From: Tenacibaculum tangerinum | GTDB lineage: Bacteria > Bacteroidota > Bacteroidia > Flavobacteriales > Flavobacteriaceae | Direction: 5' to 3' | Length of the DNA: 64,000 bases | Assembly (NCBI RefSeq): GCF_029853675.1 | Contig: NZ_CP122539.1 | Span: 1,233,001-1,297,000, forward strand | Shown: positions 46,238-57,900 of the stretch, in pieces | Layout of the letters: the number at the start of each line of letters is the position of its first letter | Position numbering within the stretch: position 1 is the stretch's first letter | The notes under the pieces: generated by a model | What the model was told of the DNA's origin: nothing | Database searches by the model: none | What the model saw: only the letters and a program-made list of their open reading frames with translations | Translations under genes and position numbers: made by a program

Positions 46238-46903
46238 ATGTCTAAAATTCACGTATATTTTGTTCCTGGTTTGGCTGCAAATGTCAAAATATTTGAGTAT
46301 ATTACTCTACCCGAAGAACAATTTGAGTTGCATTTTTTAGATTGGATCGTACCCAAGTCTATAAACGAAACTATTGAAGAATACGCGCGACGAATGTGCG
46401 AAAGAATTCAACATGAAAAACCGATACTGGTGGGAGTTTCTTTTGGTGGAATTATAGTGCAAGAAATGAGTAAGTTAATTAATTGTAAGAAAACGATTAT
46501 CATTTCAAGCATTAAAAGTAACAAAGAACTTCCTAAACGCTTAAAACTAGCCCAAGTAACCAAGGTATATAAGCTTTTTCCTACAAAGATTATTGCCAAT
46601 ATTGAAAGTTATGAGCGTTATTTTTTTAATGATTATTTAAAAAAAAGAGCAGAGTTATACAAGATATATTTATCTATAAGAGACAAAGAGTACCTACAAT
46701 GGGCTATATATAATGTACTGCATTGGCAGCAAAAAGAACCACTTGCTGATATTGTACATATACACGGAAAAAAGGACGAGGTTTTTCCTATAAAACACAT
46801 ACATAACAGCATTGAAGTTGAAAATGGCACACATGTAATGATTTTAAATAAGGCAAAAACTATTTCTGAAATACTAAAAAAGGAATGTTTTTTGATAAAT
46901 TAG
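46238..46903 (+). CDS. Alpha/beta hydrolase fold protein
   Basis: The protein is 221 residues from the ATG at 46238. It has the nucleophile elbow GVSFGG after PILV, an N-terminal oxyanion-type segment (VYFVPGLAAN), and late acid and base regions (IHGKKDEVFP, NGTHVMIL), so a Ser-Asp-His triad is intact. The substrate is unknown. An in-frame ATG at 46214 lies inside the previous gene. The start at 46238, directly after that gene's stop, is more likely. Confidence 0.85.
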   Translation: MSKIHVYFVPGLAANVKIFEYITLPEEQFELHFLDWIVPKSINETIEEYARRMCERIQHEKPILVGVSFGGIIVQEMSKLINCKKTIIISSIKSNKELPKRLKLAQVTKVYKLFPTKIIANIESYERYFFNDYLKKRAELYKIYLSIRDKEYLQWAIYNVLHWQQKEPLADIVHIHGKKDEVFPIKHIHNSIEVENGTHVMILNKAKTISEILKKECFLIN

Positions 46904-46938
46904 TACGAATGCACAACTTCAACAAAAAAAATATAGTA

Positions 46939-47841
46939 ATGGACAAGTCAATACGTTTTTTATCAATCTTAATCATCGCATTTGTAGCTATTTTGTTTAC
47001 AAATACCATTAGTAAATCTAACGAGCCAACCATTAAAAATGTAGCAGAAACTTATGAAGTGAAAGCAGTAAAGCTACCCGAAAACCTAAACTTGGCAGGA
47101 GAACGCGTTCCTATAGAAAAACCTGATATTAGAGAACGAATGGACCGCGAGTTGTTGGTGAATACCTATTGGCAGTCTAACGGGTTGTTACTGATAAAGC
47201 GTGCCAATAAATACTTCCCTATTTTAGAACCTCTGCTAAAAAAATATGGCTTGCCCGATGATTTTAAATTTTTAGCGTTGGCAGAAAGTGGTTTTATTGA
47301 TGAAACCTCACATGCTGGAGCTGCTGGTATGTGGCATTTTATGAAACAGACAGGAAGAGAATACGGCTTAGAAATTAATGATAATGTAGATGAGCGTTAT
47401 CACATAGAAAAATCTACCAAAGTAGCTGCTGAATATTTAAAAGAATCGAAAGAACGCTTTGGTTCTTGGACACTTGCAGCTGCTGCCTACAATGCTGGTA
47501 ATTATGGAGTTTCTAAAAGATTAGATGCTCAAGGAGTTACGAATTACTACGACGCCTTGTTACCTGACGAAACCGAACGTTATGTTTTTAGAATATTGGC
47601 TTTAAAAGAAATTATTTCTAACCCTGAAAAATATGGTTTTGTTTTCGACAAGGAAGATTTGTATACACTACCAGAAACCTATACGGTAAAAGTAGATACT
47701 GCTATTAGTAACATTGCGTTGTTTGCTAAGAAATTCGGAACTACTTACAAAGATTTGAAACTACACAACTCGTGGTTGCGAGAAAACAAGCTAAATAATC
47801 GTAGTAGAAAATTATATGAAATTAAAATTCCTGTTCGATAA
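46939..47841 (+). CDS. Membrane-anchored lytic transglycosylase (SLT, MltD-like)
   Basis: From the ATG at 46939 the protein is 300 residues with an N-terminal signal anchor (IRFLSILIIAFVAILF). The SLT domain follows, with the catalytic Glu in LALAESGF, then SHAGAAGMWHFM and AAAAYNAGNYGVSKR, the order typical of GEWL-type transglycosylases. The C-terminal part (YTVKVDTAISNIALFAKKF, LKLHNSWLRENKL) resembles a LysM-like peptidoglycan-binding module. It cleaves glycan strands in the periplasm. ATGs at 46885 and 46909 are in frame but would extend the cytoplasmic N-terminus and the first overlaps the upstream gene. Confidence 0.9.
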   Translation: MDKSIRFLSILIIAFVAILFTNTISKSNEPTIKNVAETYEVKAVKLPENLNLAGERVPIEKPDIRERMDRELLVNTYWQSNGLLLIKRANKYFPILEPLLKKYGLPDDFKFLALAESGFIDETSHAGAAGMWHFMKQTGREYGLEINDNVDERYHIEKSTKVAAEYLKESKERFGSWTLAAAAYNAGNYGVSKRLDAQGVTNYYDALLPDETERYVFRILALKEIISNPEKYGFVFDKEDLYTLPETYTVKVDTAISNIALFAKKFGTTYKDLKLHNSWLRENKLNNRSRKLYEIKIPVR

Positions 47842-48059
47842 TGAAAAAAGTACTTCCATTTTTATATCTGGTTATTGGTATCGTTATTTTAGTGAGTACC
47901 TTTAATACTTTGTTTCAAGAGAAAACAATTTATCGAGTCCTTTTTAGCTTTACTACAGAAAACAAATATGTTTTCGTAGGAGTTCGCTTGTTATTTGCCT
48001 CTTGGTTTATTGTAGATGGCATTAAAAAACTTCAACAAAATACTACTGAACAACAGTAA
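47841..48059 (+). CDS. Small two-helix membrane protein
   Basis: The 72-residue protein has two hydrophobic segments (about 5-23 and 45-62). It starts on the last base of the transglycosylase stop (TAATG), so it is translated with it. The hydrophilic end is Gln/Thr-rich. It is not recognised as a named family. A supporting role for the transglycosylase is possible but unsupported. Confidence 0.72.
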   Translation: MKKVLPFLYLVIGIVILVSTFNTLFQEKTIYRVLFSFTTENKYVFVGVRLLFASWFIVDGIKKLQQNTTEQQ

Positions 48060-48539
48060 TTCAATTATGAATTATAAGTTTTCAATTATGTGAATCCTAC
48101 AGAACGTGATTTCGATATAAAAGGGAATCTATCTTATACCTCATTCGGAATTTGATATATCAAACTATAAAGTCGAACTGAGAGTATATAATTCATAGCT
48201 TATTATTTCGTATTTTGTTCTATTGTATCTTCGAGTAAAATGAGTTGAATGAAATGAAAATTGTACTTCGGCTAGACTCAACAGTGCTATCGAAAAGTGA
48301 TAGCATGGTTCTCGATGGCGCTGCTGAATCGTACGCCTTCTACCTCTGTCGGGATTCCGAACGACAGAGAGGAATCTCATACATATAAGTAACTCCCCAA
48401 ACTGAAATGCATCATCACTCATACTTCTCGCTATCTACATGACATTATGTTGCTTAACTTTTAATCATTTCAAAGCATCATTCCCACCAAAGCGAAAAAA
48501 CCCCTCATTCCAAACAACAGAGAGAAATCTCAACCACTA
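48060..48539. other. Intergenic region with repeat fragments
   Basis: No credible gene in 480 bases. It contains CTCTGTCG/CGACAGAG arms (48344-48351 and 48362-48369) around a GATTCCGA-type loop, and sequence of the ATTCCGAACGACAGAGAGG type that recurs in variant form near 24560 and 48510. An 85-codon minus-strand frame crosses it and is judged spurious. Confidence 0.5.
48344..48369. repeat. REP-like hairpin element (ATTCCGAACGACAGAG type)
   Basis: Eight-base inverted arms CTCTGTCG and CGACAGAG enclose GGATTCCGAA. Related phrases occur in the other intergenic regions of this window. Confidence 0.55.
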
Positions 48540-48916
48540 AAGTTAACAGCATTATTAAAAGTACTTAACACACGAATTATTCACTAATTACTCTTTTTTA
48601 GCCACTATTACCTTTTATCAAGTAAAACGACCTTTAGATAAAAAGAAGCTGCCTTTGGTTTATTTCAAAGGCAAAAATAATTATCTCTAACTTATATTTA
48701 ATATATCAAATCAGTTATTCTTATTGAATTTCTGAGTTGTCCTTGATGAATAATAAACAACCTAAAAAATAATCAATAGACTATTGAGATAACAATACTA
48801 TAAACAACTTTCTAATCAATGCTAACAATCAACGCATTTGTAACATCCTAACTAAAGAAAAGTTCCCCCTATACTATTCTTCTCAATGAGTCTAAATAAA
48901 TCAACAGACTCAAACA
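48540..48916 (+). repeat. Leader region of giant gene 2, duplicate of 24598-24970
   Basis: Near-identical to the leader of giant gene 1 from about 48550, including the palindrome at 48773-48787 and the sequence through the ATG. A short stretch around 48680-48765 is more divergent. Confidence 0.88.
48773..48787. promoter_or_regulatory. Conserved palindrome TCAATAGACTATTGA upstream of giant gene 2
   Basis: Identical to 24827-24841 ahead of giant gene 1. Confidence 0.5.
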
Positions 48917-51900
48917 ATGGAAAATAATTACACGTTTTCAATACGGATATTTAAAATAGCCTTTCTGTATGTACTTTTATTGAGCCTATCATTACATGCA
49001 GCAGCGTTTACAAGCAATGAACCGAGTACAAGCATCTATGTAGACGATGCCTTGCCAGAGGCAAAAATATTAACCAGTGCTCCTGACCATACAGATACTA
49101 CAACCACTCACCTTTTTTCGCATGGTCGTTCAGGAGCACTTTTTATTGAAGGGCAATGGAGAAACCCCGAAGAAATTGTTCGGTGGGTTCGTAAAACACA
49201 ACTCATCAAAGGCAGTAAACACCTTAACATCTACGGTTGTGAATTCGCTAAAGGCGAAAAAGGTAAAGCAGCAGTTGCCTATCTCGAAAAAGAACTGGGT
49301 ATTGCTATTGCCGCTTCCACAAACATTACAGGTAAAGATGGAGATTGGTTACTTGAAACCAATGACTCCAATACCAACCTACTTCAAATCGCTTATCCAT
49401 ATAACCTACAACTGGATAATGTGCATTACCTAAATCCAGTTTATGGGCCTCTAACCTATAAGCAATATCTTTATCTGTCTACGCCTTCTTTAACTAATAT
49501 ATCCGTTGCGGTAACCGATGGCGCTGGAAATCCCATAACAGGTAGTCCTTTCACCATCTCAAATAGCAGTCCTACTTACATCGATTTTGGAGATGGCAAC
49601 ACGTCTTTGCCAGTTTCTGTAAGTAGTGCAGCACTTGGGAGCCCCATGACTGGGGTAGGGCTCATAGCGACCTCTACGGATTTGTTTTATGCCGAATATA
49701 GATTTGCCAATCAAACCGGACATCATGGGGCATCACTCTCTGCAAAGGGTAACTATGCTTTAGGTACAAATTTTAGGTGGGCCAGTGCGTCTAATTATGT
49801 CCTAAATAATAATACAAATAATATGCTCTCCATTTTTGCTACAGAAAATGCGGATGTTACTATAACCGGAATTGATCCTGCAACAGAGATTACAGGGGTT
49901 ACGCATACGGGTACGATAACAGTTTCATTAAATGCAGGGCAGAGCGTTATTTATAATATCCAAACCGCTAACAATACTGCCGCCAACCGCGAGGGTATGA
50001 TAGGTGCAAATATATCATCTACTGGAAAAATTGCAGTGGCAGTTGGGGGGTTTAACATTACATCGGTTAATGAAATCAATACGAACACAGCATCTGATAT
50101 GGGAATAGACCAAATAGTCCCTGTTGATTATCTCGGGTCACGCCATGCTTTTGTAATTAGGGATGTGAATTATGATAATGTTTTTCTTATTGCTACAACA
50201 GACAATACTGAGGTTTACCTCAATGGCTCAGCTACGCCATTGGTTACCTTAAACGATGGCGATTATGTAAAAATAGATGGTAATAACAGTGTTAATAATG
50301 CTATGTACGTGGAAACTACCAACCCTATATATGCACTGCACGCCATCACGTCAGGTAACATTAATAGGCAAGGGTTGGTTTTCGTGCCTAGGTTAAACGG
50401 ATTTGCTTCCAATTATATTGATAATATTCCCTTTTCCGCAACAATAGGAACTTTAAATCTTAGCGCTTCAACCTCTCGATTTCGTGTTTTGGCCTATGCT
50501 GGTGCTACTGTGGAATACACCGAAAATTCTGGAACTCCAGTTAGTTTGGTTTCTCCCATTTCTATTCCTGGAACATCTGATTGGATTTACTACAATGTTA
50601 GTCCTATTACAGTTGGAAGTCACTACGCATTTAGCAGTAATAGCCCCATACAGGTTTCCAGCCTTGGTTCAAGTGGATTTCTCGGTTTTAGTAGTTATCA
50701 TGCAGGGTTTAGCAATATTCCCATAATAGAAAAAATGAGTGATATCTGTGGGGCAACCTTAAGAGTTAGCGATGGTCCTTGGTCCATCTATTCCTGGTAT
50801 TTAAATGGGGTACTTATTAGTGGTGCAACCGCACAAGACTATGTGCCTACAACCGCGGGAGATTATTACGCTGTAGCAAGCGATGGCCTTGTCTCAGAAC
50901 AAACTAACACCATAACCGTATTGGCATCCGACTTAAAACCCGACACCGATGGCGATGGCGTTGCAGATATCTGTGATCTCGATGACGATAACGACGGGAT
51001 TTTGGATGTGGTAGAATCTCCGAATGTATCCGCCAATGGTTCTTTTGAAACACCCAACATACAAGGATATTCTGGTCCATTACCATCTTCTACAGGTAGC
51101 GATGGTGAGACCAATTGGGTCAGCGGATTTAATTCAATTTCAGGATGGAATGTAACTTCAGGAAATATTGACATCTATCAAGATTATGTTAATGCTACAG
51201 ATGGTATTCAAACAATCGATTTATATGGAAATGGTGCGCACGGCATAATAGAACAAACTTTTGTAGTCGATAATGCAGGAGACCCGTATGTGTTTTCACT
51301 TGATTATTCTAGTCGGTTTGTAGGATCACAAGCTGAAGTGGTAATTGACGGAACGGTAGTAACCACGTTAAACCTAATTCCTAGTTGTGTAAATAATGGC
51401 GATGTGGCTGGACAAACTCTGTTTACATGTGATTGGCAAACATTCGAATATCAAGGTGTTGCAACAGGTACGTCGGTAACTATTGTTATAAGAAGCACGG
51501 TGACTGGTGGTGGCGGTACAGGAATTTTTGTAGACAATATTCTTTTTGACTTACTCGAAGATAGTGACAACGATGGCATCCCAAATTCCTTAGATCTCGA
51601 CTCCGACAACGACGGAATTCCAGACAATATCGAGGCACAAACCACAGGTAATTATATAGCACCATCAGGAGCAGGTGGTACAGCACAATTTATAGATTCC
51701 AACAACGACGGCTTGGATGATAATTTCGATGCTGGTGTGATTGGAGGCGGAGCCCCTAATGGTATTGGCTTTACCCCTGTGAATACCGATACATTGGGAG
51801 ACGAACCCGACTATTTAGATACCGATAGTGACGAAGACGGTATTCTAGATATAAACGAAAGCTTTGTCACACTGCCTTCTGGTACAGAAGGTACAAACGG

Positions 51901-54900
51901 ATTGTATGATAACTCCGAAACTGCCGATAATTATAGCGATGTAAACGGTAATGCCTATGGCGGTGGTACATTTCTAATTCTCGACAGCGACAACGATACC
52001 AATACCGATGGCAGCAATGCAATACCTCTCAGTGTAGATTTCGACTACCGCGATGCCAGTAACGACGAGTGCGACGCTAGTATCTCATTTAATATTGATA
52101 CCGATGGTGATAATGTAACCGATATCTGTGATATAGACGACGATAACGATGGGATTTTGGATGTAAACGAAGGACTTTCTATAAGTGATTTGAATGCTGA
52201 AATAGAAGCTTTACCCACTGGAAGCGTTCCCTCTTCAAGTACTGTTCAGAATATAATTGCAACCTGCAATGTTGGTGATGGTACACTCTTTTCTTCCTCT
52301 CCTACAATGACTCCTTTTGAAGGTAGCAAAACAATAATTTTCCACACAAATTATCCTGGTTATGGTGGTGTAGGTGCAGGTCCCGTTGGAAGTAGGTTAG
52401 AGACTTGGAGCATACTATTGAATCAACCAATTAATGCAGGAGAAACGGTAACGATAAGTTTTAGAGGACGAGTAAAGGAGGATGGATTAAGAAATTGGGA
52501 TGCACCTTGTAATATTTATATACGCGGTGGAACCAGTTTTGGAGACGAAACAATTCCTGTGGGCACCAGTAAGGTTCTTACGACATCAGAATGGACTCTA
52601 TCAGAAATTGTCTATACAGCCCCATCCCTAACGTCGCATTTTACGATTTATAATGTAGCGACAATAGCTCAAGAATCGTTTGTGGCTATGGATGATATAA
52701 GAATCTCTAGAGATATTGATTCAGATATGGATGGTATTGTAAATAGATTGGATTTAGACTCCGACAACGACGGTATTCCCGATAATATAGAGGCACAAAC
52801 GACTCAGGGTTATATTGTTCCCTCTGGAGCACCCGGAGCAGGATTTGCAGACATAGACAGCGACGGTCTAGACGATAACTACGATGCAGACACTGGCTCT
52901 ACTACCACTACAAACAGCATTGGCCTTACCCCTGTTAATACCGATACATTGGGAGACGAGCCCGATTATTTAGATACCGATAGTGACGAAGATGGTATTC
53001 TCGATATAAACGAAAGTTTTGCTACACTACCCGCTGGTACAGAAGGCACAAACGGCCTATATGATAACACCGAGACGGCCGATGACTATACCGATGTAAA
53101 TGGTAATGCCTATGGTGGTAGTGCATTTGCACTACTCGATACTGATAATGACACCGCTGCAAATGGTAGCGATGCTTCACCAACGATTACTGATTTTGAC
53201 TATCGCGATACCCTTATAGCTGTCGATCCTTGCGATCCTATTGCCTCAGGCAATACCGACACCGATGACGATGGCGTATCAGATATTTGCGATTTAGACG
53301 ACGACAATGATGGGATATTGGACTTGGTTGAGATACAATGTAGTTATGTAGATATCACAAGCACAATTCTGAATATACCTCCTAATTCAACCAACGTAAG
53401 CGGAACGCAAGATATCAGTTCAGCATTGGGCTTACCTGCTGGAACGGTTATAGTAGATTATAGTGGTGTGAGAACAAATTCAGGTGGAGCATTAATATCA
53501 CCTATAGGTGATATGCCCAAGTTTACAGTAAGTTCTACCCACCCACTTCGATTTGAATTTATCCATGGAGGGTTTATTATAGGAGGATCAGGTAGAAGAG
53601 ACAATTTTCATCCTGGTCTATCTGCTGGAGAGTTTACATTTACTGGTAGTTTGAATACGCAGTTTGTAAATGGATATGAGGCTTCTACTAATACCTACTA
53701 TGTAGAAGCCCTGAGTGGCGTCGACTTTGCTGGTGACATTAGTTGGGAATCAGATAATATTCTTTATAGTTTTGATTTTGAGGTATCTAGTACAAGTAAT
53801 GGCACACCAGTATATTTTATAAATCTTTGTCCAGCTACCGATACGGACGGGGACGGCATCGTTGACTTCCTGGACCTCGACTCCGATAACGACGGTTGTT
53901 TTGATGTGGTAGAATCTGGTGGATTAGATGGTAATAACGATGGTATTTTGGATGACGGAAGCACCACACCCCCAGCCGTAGTAGTAGATGGAAATGGACA
54001 GGTAACCAACGGTACTGGCGGTTACAATGGTGCTAATGGTACAGAAACGGTAAGTGATGTCATTTCGAATGTTGCCATAGCCCCCAGCCCTGCAGCGGTT
54101 TGTACAGGCAGTGATATTACACTCACAGCCACACCTACAGGCCTTCGCGTAACCGATTTTGGACCTACCGGAGCCACCACAGACGATACGACCATTCCTA
54201 TTCCTGCTGGAGATTATGTGTACCGTTGGTACGATACCACAGCACCTGCCACTACATTAAGTACGGCAAGCACATTAGATCTAACCAATGTCACAACAAA
54301 TGGCACATACGCCGTAGAAGTAAGTACTAATAATAATACTTTTAGTGCAGACAATACCGGTTGTGGGCTTGAACAAACCATTACCGTAACAGTAAACCCA
54401 TTACCCACAGCACCAACTATAAATCCTATTAATGCGACTATATGTGCAGGAGATGACGCCGTATTTACAGTGTCAGGAGACTCTGGAGCTGTTGTAAGTT
54501 ACGACGGTGCCGCTACAGGTACAGTAACTCTAGGTGCAGGAGGAACAGCAACAATTACAGTTCCTAGTGTATCTTCAGAAACTACCATTAACGTAACGGA
54601 TAGTACCAATCCAATTACGGGTTGTAGTATACCCTTAACAGGTGTTAGCGCAACGGTTTCGGTAATTTACAAGCCCATACTCACCGTAGGAGATATGACC
54701 TGTGATGCCACTACCTATACTGTGAACTACATTTCAGATGGAGCTACCATTACCGCTTCGGGGGGTACGGTTGATGCCACTACCAATACCATTACAGGTA
54801 TTGCCTTAGGCGATGATATTACCATTACCGCAAGCAATGGCGCTGGATGTGATACCACCATCAGTGTGACAGGTCCTGATACCTGTCCGACAGATTGTGT

Positions 54901-57900
54901 GCAACCAGACCTAAGCCTAGGACAAGCCGTATGTGACGGAGTGGGTGCAACAACCTATACCGTAAGCTATACCGAAAATACAGGGGCTACCCTACTGGTG
55001 GTAGGCGGTACCGATAACAACAACGGAACCATTACTGGTAACATCGGTACCAATATGACCGTAACAGCTACCAATGGAAACTGTGAACTCTCACTCGCAG
55101 TAACCAGTCCCGTAGCCTGTGACGATCCTTGTGAAAATACAGCCATTAGTATCGGAGGTACCTCGTGTGCTACCGATGGAAGCGCTACTTACGATGTTAC
55201 CTTTACCGCTACTGCGGGTGCCACAGTAACTGCCTCGGTAGGAACCGTAGGTGCAGGCGTGGTAACCGACATTCCTAGTGGAACCGAGGTAGTCTTAACA
55301 GTAAGCTTCCCAGGGTGTGCAGAAAATACCGTGGTGACCGTACCCAGTGCAGATTGTCCGCTATGTGATTTACCTGTACTGACTGTGGGCGAGATCACCT
55401 GTGATGCCACTACCTATACTGTGAATTACTTCTCAGATGGAGCTACCATTACCGCTTCGGGGGGTACGGTTGATGCCACTACCAATACCATTACAGGTAT
55501 TGCCTTAGGCGATGATATTACCATTACCGCAAGCAATGGCGTTGGATGTGATACCACCATCAGTGTGACAGGACCTGATACCTGTCCGACAGATTGTGTG
55601 CAACCAGACCTAAGCCTAGGACAAGCCGTATGTGACGGAGTGGGTGCAACAACCTATACCGTAAGCTATACCGAAAATACAGGGGCTACCCTACTGGTGG
55701 TAGGCGGTACCGATAACAACAACGGAACCATTACTGGTAACATCGGTACCAATATGACCGTAACAGCTACCAATGGAAACTGTGAACTCTCACTCGCAGT
55801 AACCAGTCCCGTAGCCTGTGACGATCCTTGTGAAAATACAGCCATTAGTATCGGAGGTACCTCGTGTGCTACCGATGGAAGTGCTACTTACGATCTTACC
55901 TTTACCGCTACTGCGGGTGCCACGGTAACTGCCTCGGTAGGAACCGTAGGTGCAGGCGTGGTAACCGACATTCCTAGTGGAACCGAAGTCGTACTTACCG
56001 TAAGCTTCCCAGGGTGTGCAGAGAATACCGTGGTGACTGTACCGAGTGCAGATTGTCCGCTATGTGATTTACCTGTACTGACTGTGGGCGAGATCACCTG
56101 TGATGCCACTACCTATACTGTGAACTACATTTCAGACGGAGCTACCATTACCGCTTCGGGGGGTACGGTTGATGCCACTACCAATACCATTACAGGTATT
56201 GCCTTAGGCGATGATATTACCATTACCGCAAGCAATGGCGCTGGATGTGATACCACCATCAGTGTGACAGGTCCTGATACCTGTCCGACAGATTGTGTGC
56301 AACCAGACCTAAGCCTAGGACAAGCCGTATGTGACGGAGTGGGTGCAACAACCTATACCGTAAGCTATACCGAAAATACAGGGGCTACCCTACTGGTGGT
56401 AGGCGGTACCGATAACAACAACGGAACCATTACTGGTAACATCGGTACCAATATGACCGTAACCGCTACCAATGGAAACTGTGAACTCTCACTCGCAGTA
56501 ACCAGTCCCGTAGCCTGTGACGATCCTTGTGAAAATACAGCCATTAGTATCGGAGGTACCTCGTGTGCTACCGATGGAAGCGCTACTTACGATGTTACCT
56601 TTACCGCTACTGCGGGTGCCACGGTAACTGCCTCGGCAGGAACCGTAGGTGCAGGCGTGGTAACCGACATTCCTAGTGGAACCGAAGTGGTACTTACCGT
56701 AAGCTTCCCAGGGTGTGCAGAGAATACCGTGGTGACTGTACCGAGTGCAGATTGTCCGCTATGTGATTTACCTGTACTGACTGTGGGCGAGATCACCTGT
56801 GATGCCACTACCTATAGCATCACCTACTTCTCAGACGGAGCTACCATTACCGCTTCGGGGGGTACGGTTGATGCCACTACCAATACCATTACAGGTATTG
56901 CCTTAGGCGATGATATTACCATTACCGCAAGCAATGGCGCTGGATGTGATACCACCATCAGTGTGACAGGACCTGATACCTGTCCGACAGATTGTGTACA
57001 ACCTGACCTAAGCCTAGGACAAGCCGTATGTGACGGAGTGGGTGCAACAACCTATACCGTAAGCTATACCGAAAATACAGGGGCTACCCTACTGGTGGTA
57101 GGCGGTACCGATAACAACAACGGAACCATTACTGGTAACATCGGTACCAATATGACCGTAACAGCTACCAATGGAAACTGTGAACTCTCACTCGCAGTAA
57201 CCAGTCCCGTAGCCTGTGACGATCCTTGTGAAAATACAGCCATTAGTATCGGAGGTACCTCGTGTGCTACCGATGGAAGTGCTACTTACGATGTTACCTT
57301 TACCGCTACTGCGGGTGCCACGGTAACTGCCTCGGTAGGAACCGTAGGTGCAGGCGTGGTAACCGACATTCCTAGTGGAACCGAAGTCGTACTTACCGTA
57401 AGCTTCCCAGGGTGTGCAGAGAATACCGTGGTGACTGTACCGAGTGCAGATTGTCCGCTATGTGATTTACCTGTACTGACTGTGGGCGAGATCACCTGTG
57501 ATGCCACTACCTATACTGTGAATTACTTCTCAGATGGAGCTACCATTACCGCTTCGGGGGGTACGGTTGATGCCACTACCAATACCATTACAGGTATTGC
57601 CTTAGGCGATGATATTACCATTACCGCAAGCAATGTCGCTGGATGTGATACCACCATCAGTGTGACAGGTCCTGATACCTGTCCGACAGATTGTGTGCAA
57701 CCAGACCTAAGCCTAGGACAAGCCGTATGTGACGGAGTGGGTGCAACAACCTATACCGTAAGCTATACCGAAAATACAGGGGCTACCCTACTGGTGGTAG
57801 GCGGTACCGATAACAACAACGGAACCATTACTGGTAACATCGGTACCAATATGACCGTAACCGCTACCAATGGAAACTGTGAACTCTCACTCGCAGTAAC

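Noticed and set aside
48165-48422. 85-codon minus-strand frame
   Set aside because: It overlaps the REP-like hairpin and has low-quality composition; judged to be chance.
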